Positions 52,405 to 62,061 of a stretch of DNA of 64,000 nt are shown piece after piece (the first letter of the stretch is position 1; the number at the start of each line of letters is the position of its first letter). The notes beneath the pieces were generated by a model. That model did not search any database, was not told the origin of the DNA, and worked only from the letters and a program-made list of their open reading frames with translations. The DNA is from Ruminococcaceae bacterium UBA4871 (GTDB lineage: Bacteria; Bacillota; Clostridia; Oscillospirales; Acutalibacteraceae), in the NCBI GenBank assembly GCA_002399445.1, contig DHDR01000031.1:622-64621 (forward strand), given 5' to 3'. The position numbers were made by a program, and so were the translations under genes.

Positions 52405-53267
52405 GCGCGGTCATCCCCTTTCCGCACCAAAGGAAGCAGCTGCGCCACTGCCTGCTCCACAGTCAGACATGTTTTTACCGGATAGCCGCGTCCTTTAAGT
52501 TCTGCCATAATCTTCGTCACCTGCGGAACCTGCAGGCCAATAGACTCCAGCTCCTGATCACGGGCAAAAACAGCTTCCGTCCGATCAAGCATCTGCAGAT
52601 GGGAAGCATTCATCACCAATACGCGGCTGGCGACCCTTGCCACGTCCTCCATGCTGTGGGAAACCAGCAAAACCGTATTGCCGCGTTTCTTATGGTAATC
52701 TAAAATTTCACTCAGCAGGACTTCACGTCCTGCCGGATCCAAACCGGCAGTCGGCTCATCCAGAATCAGGACATCCGGATCCATCGCAATCACACCAGCA
52801 ATGGCAACACGGCGTTTTTCTCCTCCGGAAAGTTCAAAGGGACTTTTATCCAACAGGTCATCCGGCAGCCCGACAAACTTTGCAGCAGCACGCGCACGCC
52901 TTTCAATCTCGCTTTCGGGAAGTGCCATATTGCGGGGACCGAATTGAATATCTTTAAGGACCGTTTCTTCAAAAAGCTGGTCTTCCGGGTATTGGAACAC
53001 CATACCTACTTTAAAACGGACCGCACGGATTTTTTTAGGGTCTTCCCAAATATCCCGTCCGGAAAGCAGAACCTTTCCGGACGTCGGCCGAATCAAGCCA
53101 TTAAGCATCTGGATAAGCGTACTTTTTCCGGAACCAGTATGCCCAATTACGCCAATGAATTCTCCCTGGTGAATTTTCACGCTTACGTTCTGCACCGCCT
53201 TTTTTTCAAAAGGGGTACCGGCACCATAAGTATAGCAGAGGTCCTGCGTCTCCAAAAGAGGAATCAT
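52401..53267 (-). CDS. ecfA2: ECF transporter ATPase EcfA2
   Basis: 288 residues from ATG 53267 (GGGGGA upstream). Walker A GHTGSGKST, Q-loop VFQYPEDQLFEET, signature LSGGEKRRVAIAGV, Walker B LILDEPTAGLDP. Pairs with EcfA1 and EcfT. Overlaps ecfA1 and ecfT by four bases each. Confidence 0.94.
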   Translation of the reverse strand: MIPLLETQDLCYTYGAGTPFEKKAVQNVSVKIHQGEFIGVIGHTGSGKSTLIQMLNGLIRPTSGKVLLSGRDIWEDPKKIRAVRFKVGMVFQYPEDQLFEETVLKDIQFGPRNMALPESEIERRARAAAKFVGLPDDLLDKSPFELSGGEKRRVAIAGVIAMDPDVLILDEPTAGLDPAGREVLLSEILDYHKKRGNTVLLVSHSMEDVARVASRVLVMNASHLQMLDRTEAVFARDQELESIGLQVPQVTKIMAELKGRGYPVKTCLTVEQAVAQLLPLVRKGDDRA

Positions 53268-54136
53268 GCGGAGTCCCCCTTTCCGGAAAGCATGGGTACC
53301 AAGGCATCGACACATTCGTCAATTGTCAGCACACACCGTGGAAATTTGCATCCAGCATTGCTCAGGCGGAATGCCAGTTCCGTAGCCTGCGGAACATCCA
53401 GTTTATGAGTTTTGAGCAGGTCAACTTGAGAAAAGACTTCCTCTGGTGTCCCCTGCGTCAGAATTCTCCCACTGTCCATAACAATCACACGGCCTGCCTG
53501 CACTGCCTCGTCCATATAATGGGTAATCAGGATAATCGTAATGCCCTTGTCATGGTTCAGCATCCGGATGGTGTCCATCACCTCTGCACGCCCGCGCGGA
53601 TCCAACATGGCTGTCGGCTCATCCAGCACGATGCAGGCTGTTTCCATGGCAAGAATGCCCGCAATGGCAACGCGCTGTTTCTGCCCGCCGGAAAGTTTGT
53701 AGGGAGCATGGGTGCGGTACTCGTACATATCCACTGCTTTCAACGCCTCATCCACACGCCTGCGAATTTCTTTGGGTTCAATTCCGAGATTTTCCGGACC
53801 AAAGGCAACGTCTTCTTCCACAATAGAAGCAACCAGCTGATTATCCGGATTTTGCTGCACCATTCCCACCTGCCGGCGGATGTCATACGTTTTTGATTCA
53901 TCGGCGGTGTCCATTCCGTCAACCAGGACCTTTCCGGAGGTAGGTGTCAGCATGGAATTAAACATTTTTGCCATTGTTGATTTGCCGGAACCGTTATGCC
54001 CCAGAAGCGCTACAAATTCTCCACGCCCGATGGACAGGTCAATTCCTTTCAGCACTTCATGCACAGGGGCATCCGGATGTTCCTCATTCGGTTCATCATA
54101 GGTGAAATGGACATCTTCTGCTTTGATAAATTCCAT
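53264..54136 (-). CDS. ecfA1: ECF transporter ATPase EcfA1
   Basis: 290 residues from ATG 54136 (AAAAGGAG upstream). Walker A GHNGSGKST, Q-loop VQQNPDNQLVASIVEEDVAFG, signature LSGGQKQRVAIAGI, Walker B CIVLDEPTAMLDP. The NPDNQ loop distinguishes EcfA1 from EcfA2 (YPEDQ). First gene of the ECF-truA group, 97 bases after a methyltransferase gene. Confidence 0.94.
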   Translation of the reverse strand: MEFIKAEDVHFTYDEPNEEHPDAPVHEVLKGIDLSIGRGEFVALLGHNGSGKSTMAKMFNSMLTPTSGKVLVDGMDTADESKTYDIRRQVGMVQQNPDNQLVASIVEEDVAFGPENLGIEPKEIRRRVDEALKAVDMYEYRTHAPYKLSGGQKQRVAIAGILAMETACIVLDEPTAMLDPRGRAEVMDTIRMLNHDKGITIILITHYMDEAVQAGRVIVMDSGRILTQGTPEEVFSQVDLLKTHKLDVPQATELAFRLSNAGCKFPRCVLTIDECVDALVPMLSGKGDSA

Positions 54137-54232
54137 TGGTTTCTCCTTTTCGTGTCGCGCGGTCACTGCTGACCTGAGCGCACGTTCCCTTTCGGGATTG
54201 GATAGACTGTAAATTTTAAAATAATCATGATT

Positions 54233-55099
54233 TCAGGCAGGAAAACAGGCAATTGCCGTGCTTCCGCAGGGTAGGCTCCGCCCTGTACTGGTCACACGCA
54301 GGCCAATTTCCTCTGCATGAACGTTCCCACCAAATCGCGGCTGCAGCATCACACCCAGCAAATATTCCATTACGGCCGGGGAAAGACCCGTCGTATAGGA
54401 ATTCAGCAGGAAAAACAGGGGGTGTTGACTGAGAAGGGGAATGCACATCTGCACAAGCGGGTAAAGCTGCTCTTCCAGTTTCCAGATTTCTCCGCCCGGT
54501 CCGCGCCCATAAGACGGCGGGTCCATAATAATCGCATCATATCGGTGGCTGCGGCGGTGCTCTCGCTGAACAAATTTCGTGCAGTCATCCACAAGCCACC
54601 GTACCGGCTTGTCTGCAATTCCACTGGCAGCAGCATTTTCTTTCGCCCACTGCACCATCCCCTTACTGGCATCTACATGACAGACCGAAGCACCCGCTTT
54701 GGCACAGGCAAGGGAGGCAGCTCCCGTATAGCCAAACAAGTTCAAAACGCTGATTGGCCGATTGGCATTGCTGATTTTCTCCATTGCATACTGCCAGTTG
54801 ACTGCCTGTTCCGGGAAAATACCAGTATGCTTAAAACCCATTGTCTTAAGCCGGAAAGTCAGCCCCTGCCAACCTATCTCCCAGACCGGCGGCACTTTCC
54901 GCAGGATTTCCCAATGTCCGCCGCCGGAGCTGGAGCGAAGATAACGTGCATCCGCCTTCTTCCAACGGGGATCTTTCCTCGGCGTGTCCCAGATAATCTG
55001 CGGGTCCGGCCGAATCAGCAGCACGTTTCCCCAGCGCTCCAGCCGCTCCCCACGGGATGTGTCAATCAACTCATAATCCTGCCAAACTGCAGTGCGCAT
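54233..55099 (-). CDS. Class I SAM-dependent rRNA methyltransferase, RlmI/RlmK-like
   Basis: 288 residues from ATG 55099 (GGAGGAG upstream). SAM-binding VLNLFGYTGAASLACAKAGA (about residues 130-150), DASKGMVQWAKENA, and catalytic motif MDPPSYGRGPGGEIW. The group methylates 23S rRNA cytosine or guanine; there is no PUA domain, so the target is uncertain. Its start lies 46 bases before the glmM stop region, in the same orientation. Confidence 0.85.
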   Translation of the reverse strand: MRTAVWQDYELIDTSRGERLERWGNVLLIRPDPQIIWDTPRKDPRWKKADARYLRSSSGGGHWEILRKVPPVWEIGWQGLTFRLKTMGFKHTGIFPEQAVNWQYAMEKISNANRPISVLNLFGYTGAASLACAKAGASVCHVDASKGMVQWAKENAAASGIADKPVRWLVDDCTKFVQREHRRSHRYDAIIMDPPSYGRGPGGEIWKLEEQLYPLVQMCIPLLSQHPLFFLLNSYTTGLSPAVMEYLLGVMLQPRFGGNVHAEEIGLRVTSTGRSLPCGSTAIACFPA

Positions 55100-55145
55100 T
55101 TGCTTCTCCTCCCCCTTCAGGCATTTTAAAATAAGCGGCCCTGCA

Positions 55146-56495
55146 TCAGGCAAGACGCTCTTTCAGCACCCCGGCAACGGAGTTTGCCAATTTGCGGATG
55201 AGCTGCGTGTCTTGACCTTCTACCATGACACGCAGCAATGGCTCGGTACCAGATGGGCGGACAACGATACGACCGTCTTCCCCCAATTCTTTTCTGGCCT
55301 TTTCCACCGCTTCCTGCACCACTGCATCAGAAGCGAAACGCGCTTTCCCATCCTCAGCAACTTCTACATTGACCAGCACCTGCGGATAACGGGTCATCAG
55401 AGTGACCAGTGAGCTGAGTTTTGCCTGACGACGTTTCAGGATAGACAGCAGTTGGGCAGCTGTAAGTTGTCCGTCTCCTGTTGTTGCAAAGTCGAGGAAA
55501 ATCACATGGCCGCTCTGCTCTCCGCCAAAATTATAGCCGCTCTGCTTCATTCTTTCCAGCACATAGCGGTCACCAACTTTAGTTGCTTCAAAGTGCATGC
55601 CGTTTTCCTCACAGAAACGAGAAAAGCCCATATTTGTCATAATAGTGCCCACGGCTGTGTTTTTCTCCAGCTTACCACGGGATTTCATATCTGCCGCGCA
55701 GATGGCCATGACAAAATCGCCGTCCACAAAGTTTCCCTTGTCGTCCACGGCGAGGCAGCGGTCGGCGTCACCGTCAAAAGCAACACCGGCATCCAAACCA
55801 TTTTCCCGCACAAAAGCCATGAGATTTTCCATATGGGTTGAGCCACAGTTGTCATTGACATTTACACCGTTTGGGTGGCTGGAAATCATATGGCATTCTG
55901 CGCCAAGCTCGGTAAAAAGCAGTTCCGCTGTGCGGGAAGCCGCTCCGTTCGCACAATCAATACCGATACGCAGACCGTCCAGAGAAAATGGAACAGTACT
56001 TTTAATATGGTCAACATAATCACGCACGACATTGGGGGCTGTGGTTACAGTACCGATATCTCCGCCAGTGGGAACCGGAAGCTCTTCCGTCTTATTGAAA
56101 ACAATTTCTTCAATTTTATCCTCCAGCGCATCCGGCAATTTGTATCCATCCCCGGAAAAGATCTTGATTCCGTTGAACTGACAGGGGTTATGGCTTGCGG
56201 TCAGCATTACACCGGCATCTGCTTTATATTTTTCCACCAGATAGGCAACAGCCGGAGTCGGAATCACACCAAGCTGCACCACATCCGCACCGACACTGCA
56301 CAGGCCGGCTGTAATGGCGGCTTCCAGCATATCAGAAGAAATGCGGGTGTCTTTGCCGATGATGATTTTGGGGTGGCGGTTCCCAGAATCCGTCAGCACA
56401 TAGGCGGCGGCACGGCCAATCTTCAAAGCAAGTTCACAGGTCAGTTCGCTGTTTGCAACACCACGCACGCCATCTGTACCAAAAAGTCTTCCCAT
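55146..56495 (-). CDS. glmM: Phosphoglucosamine mutase
   Basis: 449 residues. Converts glucosamine-6-phosphate to the 1-phosphate for cell-wall precursors. Start MGRLFGTDGVRGVAN; phosphoserine active site TASHNPCQFNGIK near residue 100; metal loop DGDADRCLAVD; sugar-binding GGEQSGHVI; C-terminal phosphate-binding RPSGTEPLLRVMVEG. Complete. Confidence 0.97.
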   Translation of the reverse strand: MGRLFGTDGVRGVANSELTCELALKIGRAAAYVLTDSGNRHPKIIIGKDTRISSDMLEAAITAGLCSVGADVVQLGVIPTPAVAYLVEKYKADAGVMLTASHNPCQFNGIKIFSGDGYKLPDALEDKIEEIVFNKTEELPVPTGGDIGTVTTAPNVVRDYVDHIKSTVPFSLDGLRIGIDCANGAASRTAELLFTELGAECHMISSHPNGVNVNDNCGSTHMENLMAFVRENGLDAGVAFDGDADRCLAVDDKGNFVDGDFVMAICAADMKSRGKLEKNTAVGTIMTNMGFSRFCEENGMHFEATKVGDRYVLERMKQSGYNFGGEQSGHVIFLDFATTGDGQLTAAQLLSILKRRQAKLSSLVTLMTRYPQVLVNVEVAEDGKARFASDAVVQEAVEKARKELGEDGRIVVRPSGTEPLLRVMVEGQDTQLIRKLANSVAGVLKERLA

Positions 56496-56577
56496 TCCGA
56501 TTACACTCCTGTTTCATTCAATTTAATGTTTCTAATGTTTCGCTTCATTTCTGCCCAAGCAAAATAAAATAAAGCAT

Positions 56578-57633
56578 TTAAAAAAGCCGCTGCTGCTCCG
56601 GAGGATTCTCTTCCGGCGGCTGCAGACCAAGATGCAGATAAGCTGACTTAGTTGCAACACGTCCGCGCGGTGTGCGCGCAAGAAATCCAATTTGCATCAG
56701 ATAAGGCTCATAAACATCTTCCAACGTCACGGCCTCTTCTCCGATGGCAGCAGCAAGCGTATCCAAACCAACCGGACCGCCATTGTAGTATTTGATCATC
56801 GTTGTCAACATGCGCCGGTCATTAGAGTCTAAGCCAAGCTCATCGACTTCCATACGGTCGAGACCTATGCGCGCCGCATTGCAATCAATTGTACCATGAT
56901 TCGTGACCTGTGCAAAGTCCCGCACACGTTTGAGCAGCCGGTTGGCAATTCGCGGTGTCCCGCGGCTTCGCGAAGCAATTTCCAGCGCGCCGTCCGAATC
57001 AATTTCAATGCCGAGGATAGAGGCAGAGCGTGTGACAATCTGTGCAAGTTCTTCTGGAGAATACATTTCCAGCCGGAGCACGACACCAAATCGGTCCCGC
57101 AGCGGCGCAGAAAGCTGACCGGCACGGGTAGTGGCACCCACCAGCGTGAATTTTGGCAGTGGGAGATGATAGCTTGCCGCCATCTGGCCTTTTCCGGTAA
57201 TAATATCAATCGAATAGTCTTCCATTGCCGGATACAGAATTTCTTCAACCGTGCGCGGCAGGCGGTGGACTTCATCAATAAACAGTACATCCCCTGCATT
57301 AAGGTTCGTAAGGATGGCAGCAAGATCTCCCGGCCGCTCAATTGCCGGTCCGGAAGTAACGCGCAGATTGACACCCAGCTCATTGGCAATGATACCGGCA
57401 AGCGTCGTTTTGCCAAGGCCCGGCGGCCCATAAAGCAGCACATGGTCCAATGTCTCTTTCCGTTGTTTTGCCGCTTCAATAAACACGGCAAGATTCTCTT
57501 TGACTTTTTCCTGACCGATATAATCTTCCAGACAGCGCGGCCTTAACGGATTTTCCGTTTCCTCGTCATTCGGCGTATACTGCGGTGCCACCATGCGGTT
57601 TTCAAGATCAAAATCATCTTCCGTGTATTCCAT
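56578..57633 (-). CDS. ruvB: Holliday junction branch migration ATPase RuvB
   Basis: 351 residues from ATG 57633. AAA+ motor: Walker A GPPGLGKTT, Walker B VLFIDEVHRLPR, sensor GATTRAGQLSAPLRDRFG, arginine finger region, and the C-terminal winged helix (GFLARTPRGRVATKSAYLHL). Works with RuvA and RuvC. The ruvC-ruvA-ruvB order is intact, with a 175-base gap before ruvB. Confidence 0.97.
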   Translation of the reverse strand: MEYTEDDFDLENRMVAPQYTPNDEETENPLRPRCLEDYIGQEKVKENLAVFIEAAKQRKETLDHVLLYGPPGLGKTTLAGIIANELGVNLRVTSGPAIERPGDLAAILTNLNAGDVLFIDEVHRLPRTVEEILYPAMEDYSIDIITGKGQMAASYHLPLPKFTLVGATTRAGQLSAPLRDRFGVVLRLEMYSPEELAQIVTRSASILGIEIDSDGALEIASRSRGTPRIANRLLKRVRDFAQVTNHGTIDCNAARIGLDRMEVDELGLDSNDRRMLTTMIKYYNGGPVGLDTLAAAIGEEAVTLEDVYEPYLMQIGFLARTPRGRVATKSAYLHLGLQPPEENPPEQQRLF

Positions 57634-57808
57634 CTGCACACCTCTTTCCCTGTCTCGTCAGCCCGGAGCAGATGTTCTGCCCGTGCAGACGGATGAAAAG
57701 CAAAGACTATCTCCCTACATATATAATATTCCTGCTCTTTTACATAATAATAAAGGTAAAGCAGACACAAACTCATTAAAAAAACAAAGTCCCATGCTGC
57801 AAGTTTGG

Positions 57809-58414
57809 TTACCGCACGCTGCCAAAATTTTTCAGTGCAAGCCGAATCAACTCCTCCACGGGAAGGCTGCTGTCCAATTTGGCAACCGCGCTGCTTGCTT
57901 CGCTGGCAGAATAGCCGAGCACTGTCAGTGCATTGACAGCTGCTTCCGCATTCCCTGCTGCAGACGGAACGCCAACCGGCAAATGCGCCATCTGAGGATC
58001 TGATGCCTGCATGGATTGGACTTTATCTTTCAGCTCCAGCACAATGCGCTGACCCAGTTTTGGCCCAACGCCGCTGGCACGGGTAAATGCCTTGCTGTCA
58101 CCAGTAGCGGCGGCGGCAGCCACCTGTTCCGGTGTCAATACAGAAAGGATTGCCAGTCCGGCTTTCGGACCAACCCCGCTGATATTAGTAAGCAGTTTAA
58201 AACAGTTGAGTTCTGCCTGTGTAGCGAATCCGAAAAGATCCAGCGCATCTTCCCGCACATTTAACTGGGTGTAAAGTTTAACCTCCTGACCAACCGGCGG
58301 CAGGGCTTTCTGCGTATTCATGGTCGTGCGGCATAAAAAGCCCACTCCGCCGCATTCGACCACCGCCACATTGGGCTGCGTATGCGTAAGAATCCCTTTG
58401 ACACTGTAAAACAT
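57809..58414 (-). CDS. ruvA: Holliday junction-binding protein RuvA
   Basis: 201 residues. Domain I OB-fold (MFYSVKGILTHTQPN), two helix-hairpin-helix motifs (LTNISGVGPKAGLAIL and FTRASGVGPKLGQRIVLEL), and domain III at the C-terminus contacting RuvB (VNALTVLGYSASEASSAVAKL). Twelve bases after ruvC. Confidence 0.96.
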   Translation of the reverse strand: MFYSVKGILTHTQPNVAVVECGGVGFLCRTTMNTQKALPPVGQEVKLYTQLNVREDALDLFGFATQAELNCFKLLTNISGVGPKAGLAILSVLTPEQVAAAAATGDSKAFTRASGVGPKLGQRIVLELKDKVQSMQASDPQMAHLPVGVPSAAGNAEAAVNALTVLGYSASEASSAVAKLDSSLPVEELIRLALKNFGSVR

Positions 58415-58426
58415 AAGCCTGCTCCT

Positions 58427-58936
58427 CTATTGCCGAAACTTTTCCAGTGACCGGCGGCGCATCGCACTGGCACTGGCCTGCCCATGCGTAATGGCCATGG
58501 CCAGTGCATCAGCTGTGTCATCCGGCTTCGGCACCTCACGCAGGCAAAGCAGCCGGCGCGTCATCTCCATCACCTGCGGCTTTTTCGCCCGGCCATAGCC
58601 GGTAACCGCCTGCTTCACTTGCATCGGCGTATATTCATACACCGGGCATCCGGCCTGCTCACAGGCCAACAGAATAACACCGCGCGCTTCCGCCACACCG
58701 ATTCCCGTCGTTTTATTATTCTGAAAATACAATTTTTCAATTGCCGCGGCCTGCGGTTTCCATTGGGTCAGCACGGCCGCTATATCATCATAAATCCGGC
58801 ACAGGCGCTTTCCAAATGCCATGCCGGCCGGTGTAAAAACTGCACCGGATGCAAGTGGGACATAGTGCCCGGCTTCCGTTCGCAGAACACCCCAGCCCAC
58901 AATCGCATAGCCGGGGTCAATTCCAAGGACAATCAC
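58427..58936 (-). CDS. ruvC: Crossover junction endodeoxyribonuclease RuvC
   Basis: 169 residues. RNase H-like resolvase with catalytic acids in GIDPGYAIVGWG (D7), AIEKLYFQNNKTT (Glu) and DDTADALAMAI (two Asp). Full length. First of the ruvCAB set. Confidence 0.96.
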   Translation of the reverse strand: MIVLGIDPGYAIVGWGVLRTEAGHYVPLASGAVFTPAGMAFGKRLCRIYDDIAAVLTQWKPQAAAIEKLYFQNNKTTGIGVAEARGVILLACEQAGCPVYEYTPMQVKQAVTGYGRAKKPQVMEMTRRLLCLREVPKPDDTADALAMAITHGQASASAMRRRSLEKFRQ

Positions 58937-59069
58937 GGCAGTGTCCCCTCTCCTGCTGCATATTTCCTACTCAGCAGTTACACGTCATTATACCACATTT
59001 TTATATAAAATCAAAACAGCAAACCGTGTCTTTTCTTCCTAAAAAAATTTGTAGGTTTCAATAAAATAT
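58937..59069. other. Divergent intergenic region, ruvC and PPK2 gene
   Basis: AT-rich, with a T/A-rich stretch; apart from the + promoter at 59070 no feature was recognised. Confidence 0.5.
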
Positions 59070-59098
59070 TTGCCATTATTGTTTGTTTCGTGTATACT
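59070..59098 (+). promoter_or_regulatory. Promoter of the PPK2 gene
   Basis: TTGCCA (59070-59075), 17-base spacer, TATACT (59093-59098), about 95 bases before the start. Confidence 0.75.
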
Positions 59099-59191
59099 TA
59101 AGCTAAGTTCTGTAAAGTTTTCAAACCCGACGCCCATCATTTAAAAGCACAAGAAACAATCGGTGCTTTGTATCCACAGGAGGCCTTATCC

Positions 59192-60706
59192 ATGCTTGAA
59201 AAAGTTGATCTGAAAAAAAGAGTTTCAAAAGAAGATTATAAAAAGCAAGTGAAACCCCTGCAGACGGCCCTGACGGCTTTGGATGCACCCATTAAAACAG
59301 CCGGCCTGCCCGTAATTATTCTGTTTGAAGGGTGGAGTGCAGCAGGAAAAGGGGATGCCATCTCTCATTTGATTTTAAACTTTGACCCGCGTTGGTTTTC
59401 GGTTGTGAACATTCAGCCCCCCACAGAGCTGGAACGGCGTGAACCAGCCATGTGGCGTTACTGGCTCACTCTGCCGAAAGCGGGCCAGCTTTCCATCATG
59501 GACCGCTCCTGGTATCAGGAAGTCGGCGTGCTGCGTCTGGAAGACGAGGTGGATGACCTGACTAACCTGCGGCATATGGATGAAATTAACAGTTTTGAAC
59601 GTGGTCTTACCGATAACGGTTATTTGATTATAAAATTCTTTCTGCATATTTCCCAGAAAGAACAGAAGGCTCGTCTGGAAAAACTGGACGACAGCAAAAA
59701 TACTGAGTGGCGCGTAACGTCGAAAGACTGGCGCCGGTGCAGACAATATGATAAATACTGTGATGTTTTTGATCAAATGCTGGAATATACGAATACACCG
59801 AATGCTCCGTGGCATATTGTTTCCGGCATGAATGAAGAAGCGCGTACACTCGATATCTTCCGTATTGTAAAAGAATCAGTAGAATCGGCGCTAAAGCTTC
59901 AAACAGAAAAGGCTGCTCTTCCACCCTCGGAATCCCACACGATTCCGCCCAGTCAAGAGCATTTGGTTTCCATGCCAAAACTTTCAGAGATTAATCTCAA
60001 CAAAAATTTAGACAAAGGAAAATACAAAAAGCAGCTGCAAAAGGAGCAGGAGCGTCTTGCGAATCTGCATAATAAAGTTTATCTGAAAAAAATTCCTGTC
60101 ATTATCGCATATGAAGGATGGGATGCAGCCGGAAAAGGCGGAAATATTAAGCGTGTTTCTGAAGCGCTGGACCCGCGCGGATATGAAGTCGTTCCCATTG
60201 CCGCTCCGACAAAGGAAGAAAAAAGCCGCCATTATTTGTGGCGATTCTGGAAAGCCCTTCCGAAAAGCGGGCATGTCGCCATCTTTGACCGCACATGGTA
60301 CGGCCGCGTCCTGGTGGAACGGATTGAAGGTTTCTGCTCCGCGGAAGACTGGCAGCGTGCCTATCGGGAAATTAATGAATTTGAGCGGCAGCTCTATGAC
60401 TGGGGTGCTGTGATTGTGAAATTCTGGCTCCAAATCAGTCCGGAGGAGCAGCTTCGGCGTTTTAAAGAGCGTGAGGAAACCCCTGCCAAGCAATGGAAAA
60501 TCACAGACGATGATTGGCGAAACCGTGACAAATGGCCACAGTATGAAATTGCCGTCAATGACATGTTCCAGCACACATCCACTGACTTTGCTCCCTGGCA
60601 TATCATTGAGGGAAATGACAAGAAGTACGCACGTGTCAAAACTTTAAAGCTGATTAACGAAGCTATTGAAAAACGTTTGGCAGAGGGCAAAAAGCATCAC
60701 CGCTAA
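59192..60706 (+). CDS. pap: Two-domain polyphosphate kinase 2 (polyphosphate:AMP phosphotransferase-like)
   Basis: 504 residues from ATG 59192 (AGGAGG eight bases upstream; TTG eight codons earlier is less likely). Two tandem PPK2 domains: residues about 15-240 with Walker A FEGWSAAGKGD and DRSWYQEV, and about 265-500 with YEGWDAAGKGGNIKR and DRTWYGRVLVERIEGF. Double-domain members mostly phosphorylate AMP to ADP from polyphosphate; domain 1 lacks some residues of domain 2 and may be structural. Monocistronic, with promoter and terminator. Confidence 0.9.
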   Translation: MLEKVDLKKRVSKEDYKKQVKPLQTALTALDAPIKTAGLPVIILFEGWSAAGKGDAISHLILNFDPRWFSVVNIQPPTELERREPAMWRYWLTLPKAGQLSIMDRSWYQEVGVLRLEDEVDDLTNLRHMDEINSFERGLTDNGYLIIKFFLHISQKEQKARLEKLDDSKNTEWRVTSKDWRRCRQYDKYCDVFDQMLEYTNTPNAPWHIVSGMNEEARTLDIFRIVKESVESALKLQTEKAALPPSESHTIPPSQEHLVSMPKLSEINLNKNLDKGKYKKQLQKEQERLANLHNKVYLKKIPVIIAYEGWDAAGKGGNIKRVSEALDPRGYEVVPIAAPTKEEKSRHYLWRFWKALPKSGHVAIFDRTWYGRVLVERIEGFCSAEDWQRAYREINEFERQLYDWGAVIVKFWLQISPEEQLRRFKEREETPAKQWKITDDDWRNRDKWPQYEIAVNDMFQHTSTDFAPWHIIEGNDKKYARVKTLKLINEAIEKRLAEGKKHHR

Positions 60707-60710
60707 TAAA

Positions 60711-60749
60711 AAATATCTCCGGTTGTTTCCGGAGATATTTTTTTATTTT
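60711..60749 (+). terminator. Terminator of the PPK2 gene
   Basis: AAATATCTCCGG (60711-60722) pairs with CCGGAGATATTT (60729-60740), followed by TTTTATTTTAG. Confidence 0.9.
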
Positions 60750-60797
60750 AGTGTTAATTAAAAATTTTAGCAATCAATACCGTGTCCAATCCTGACT

Positions 60798-61271
60798 TCA
60801 GAACCGCCCAGAAGAGCACTTGGGGGCATCTGCCCTTTTCTGCCTATGAATCGTTACCGTAAGCCGGACTGTAGAAGATACCAGCAAAACTCCCAGTGCC
60901 AGTGCTCCGGCAATTGCAAATGTGTGCAGGCCGACACTCACAAACCGGCCTGTATTACCGGATACTGCATACTCCATCGCATGATAAATGCCACCGCCCG
61001 GAACCATTGGCAGCATGGAAATCAGCAAGAAACCCGTGGCGGGACTCTTATTGACTCTGGCCATAATTTCTGAATAAACGGAAATTGCAAGAGACGCCAT
61101 AAAATACTGAAAAATGTCATGGTTGACAAAGCCAAAAAGCAGATAAACACTCCAACCAATCGCTCCGCCTAAAGAAGCCCAAACCATTTTCCAGCCCCGC
61201 ATATTTACGCATAAACAGTAAGCAATGCAGGCTACGAAACTGAAAAAACTCGCCAGCAAAATCTTCAGCAT
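60798..61271 (-). CDS. Threonine/serine exporter ThrE-2 subunit (DUF3815 family)
   Basis: 157 residues, four to five membrane helices. The conserved loop MLPMVPGGGIYHAMEYAVSG marks the small half of the split ThrE exporter, corresponding to the C-terminal part of the single-chain protein of actinobacteria. Substrate by homology only: threonine, serine or another small amino acid. Starts three bases after the large-half gene. Confidence 0.88.
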   Translation of the reverse strand: MLKILLASFFSFVACIAYCLCVNMRGWKMVWASLGGAIGWSVYLLFGFVNHDIFQYFMASLAISVYSEIMARVNKSPATGFLLISMLPMVPGGGIYHAMEYAVSGNTGRFVSVGLHTFAIAGALALGVLLVSSTVRLTVTIHRQKRADAPKCSSGRF

Positions 61272-61274
61272 CCG

Positions 61275-62039
61275 TCACACTCCCCACAGGGTCCTGGTGA
61301 AAATCATGGCAGCACCAACGCCCAGTGCAATTGCCATTGCAACCAGAAGGCTTTCCACGAAACGCAGCATACCGGAAAGGTAGTCTGCCGAAAGAATATC
61401 CCGCATAAAACTGGTGATGGCAATCCCCGGCACCAGATTCATGACGCTTCCAATAATCATGCGGTCCGCATTCAGATACGGGTCAAAATGGGCTGCCACA
61501 AAGCAGACTAAACCAATTACCGCACTTTCAAGAATGGTCGAAAAGAAAGAATTCGCACGGTACCGCTGAAAGAAATCCTGTATCCAGAAAACCAGCACGC
61601 CTGTCAGCCCGCTGACCACAGCATCAGCGGCATTGCCCCCGTAAAACAACGTAAATGCAAACGCAACGCCGGTAAAACCAAGTGCTTTCAGTGATTTGGA
61701 ATTTCCAATATCATGTTCAATACTGCCGATTTCTGACCGTAATTTAGAAATTGGGGGGCACTGTTTGCAGGCCCGCCGGCAAAGGGAATTTAAACGGTCA
61801 ATTTTTCCAAGGTCAATACAGCGGTCATCCACTCTGCAGATTCGCGTAATGGGAACGCCGTCGGGACGACATACTGTCACATTGATGCAAGTTGTCAATG
61901 CGAAAATATGACTTTTTTCCACTCCATAGGCATGGAAAAGCAAGTGCATGGATTCTTCTGCGCGGTAAATCTCCGCACCGTATTTCACAAGCAGCCGACC
62001 AATTTCTGTTCCTACAAAAACCAGTTCATTGTAATCCAT
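61275..62039 (-). CDS. Threonine/serine exporter ThrE-1 subunit (DUF1212 family)
   Basis: 254 residues from ATG 62039 (GGAGG upstream). Cytosolic N-terminal part with GRLLVKYGAEIYRAEESMHLL, the family signature, then RLNSLCRRACKQCPPIS and about five membrane helices (including ALGFTGVAFAFTLFYGGNA and MNLVPGIAITSFMRDILSADY). Forms the exporter with the following gene. Confidence 0.88.
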   Translation of the reverse strand: MDYNELVFVGTEIGRLLVKYGAEIYRAEESMHLLFHAYGVEKSHIFALTTCINVTVCRPDGVPITRICRVDDRCIDLGKIDRLNSLCRRACKQCPPISKLRSEIGSIEHDIGNSKSLKALGFTGVAFAFTLFYGGNAADAVVSGLTGVLVFWIQDFFQRYRANSFFSTILESAVIGLVCFVAAHFDPYLNADRMIIGSVMNLVPGIAITSFMRDILSADYLSGMLRFVESLLVAMAIALGVGAAMIFTRTLWGV

Positions 62040-62061
62040 AACTATCCTCCAGCACAAGCCT

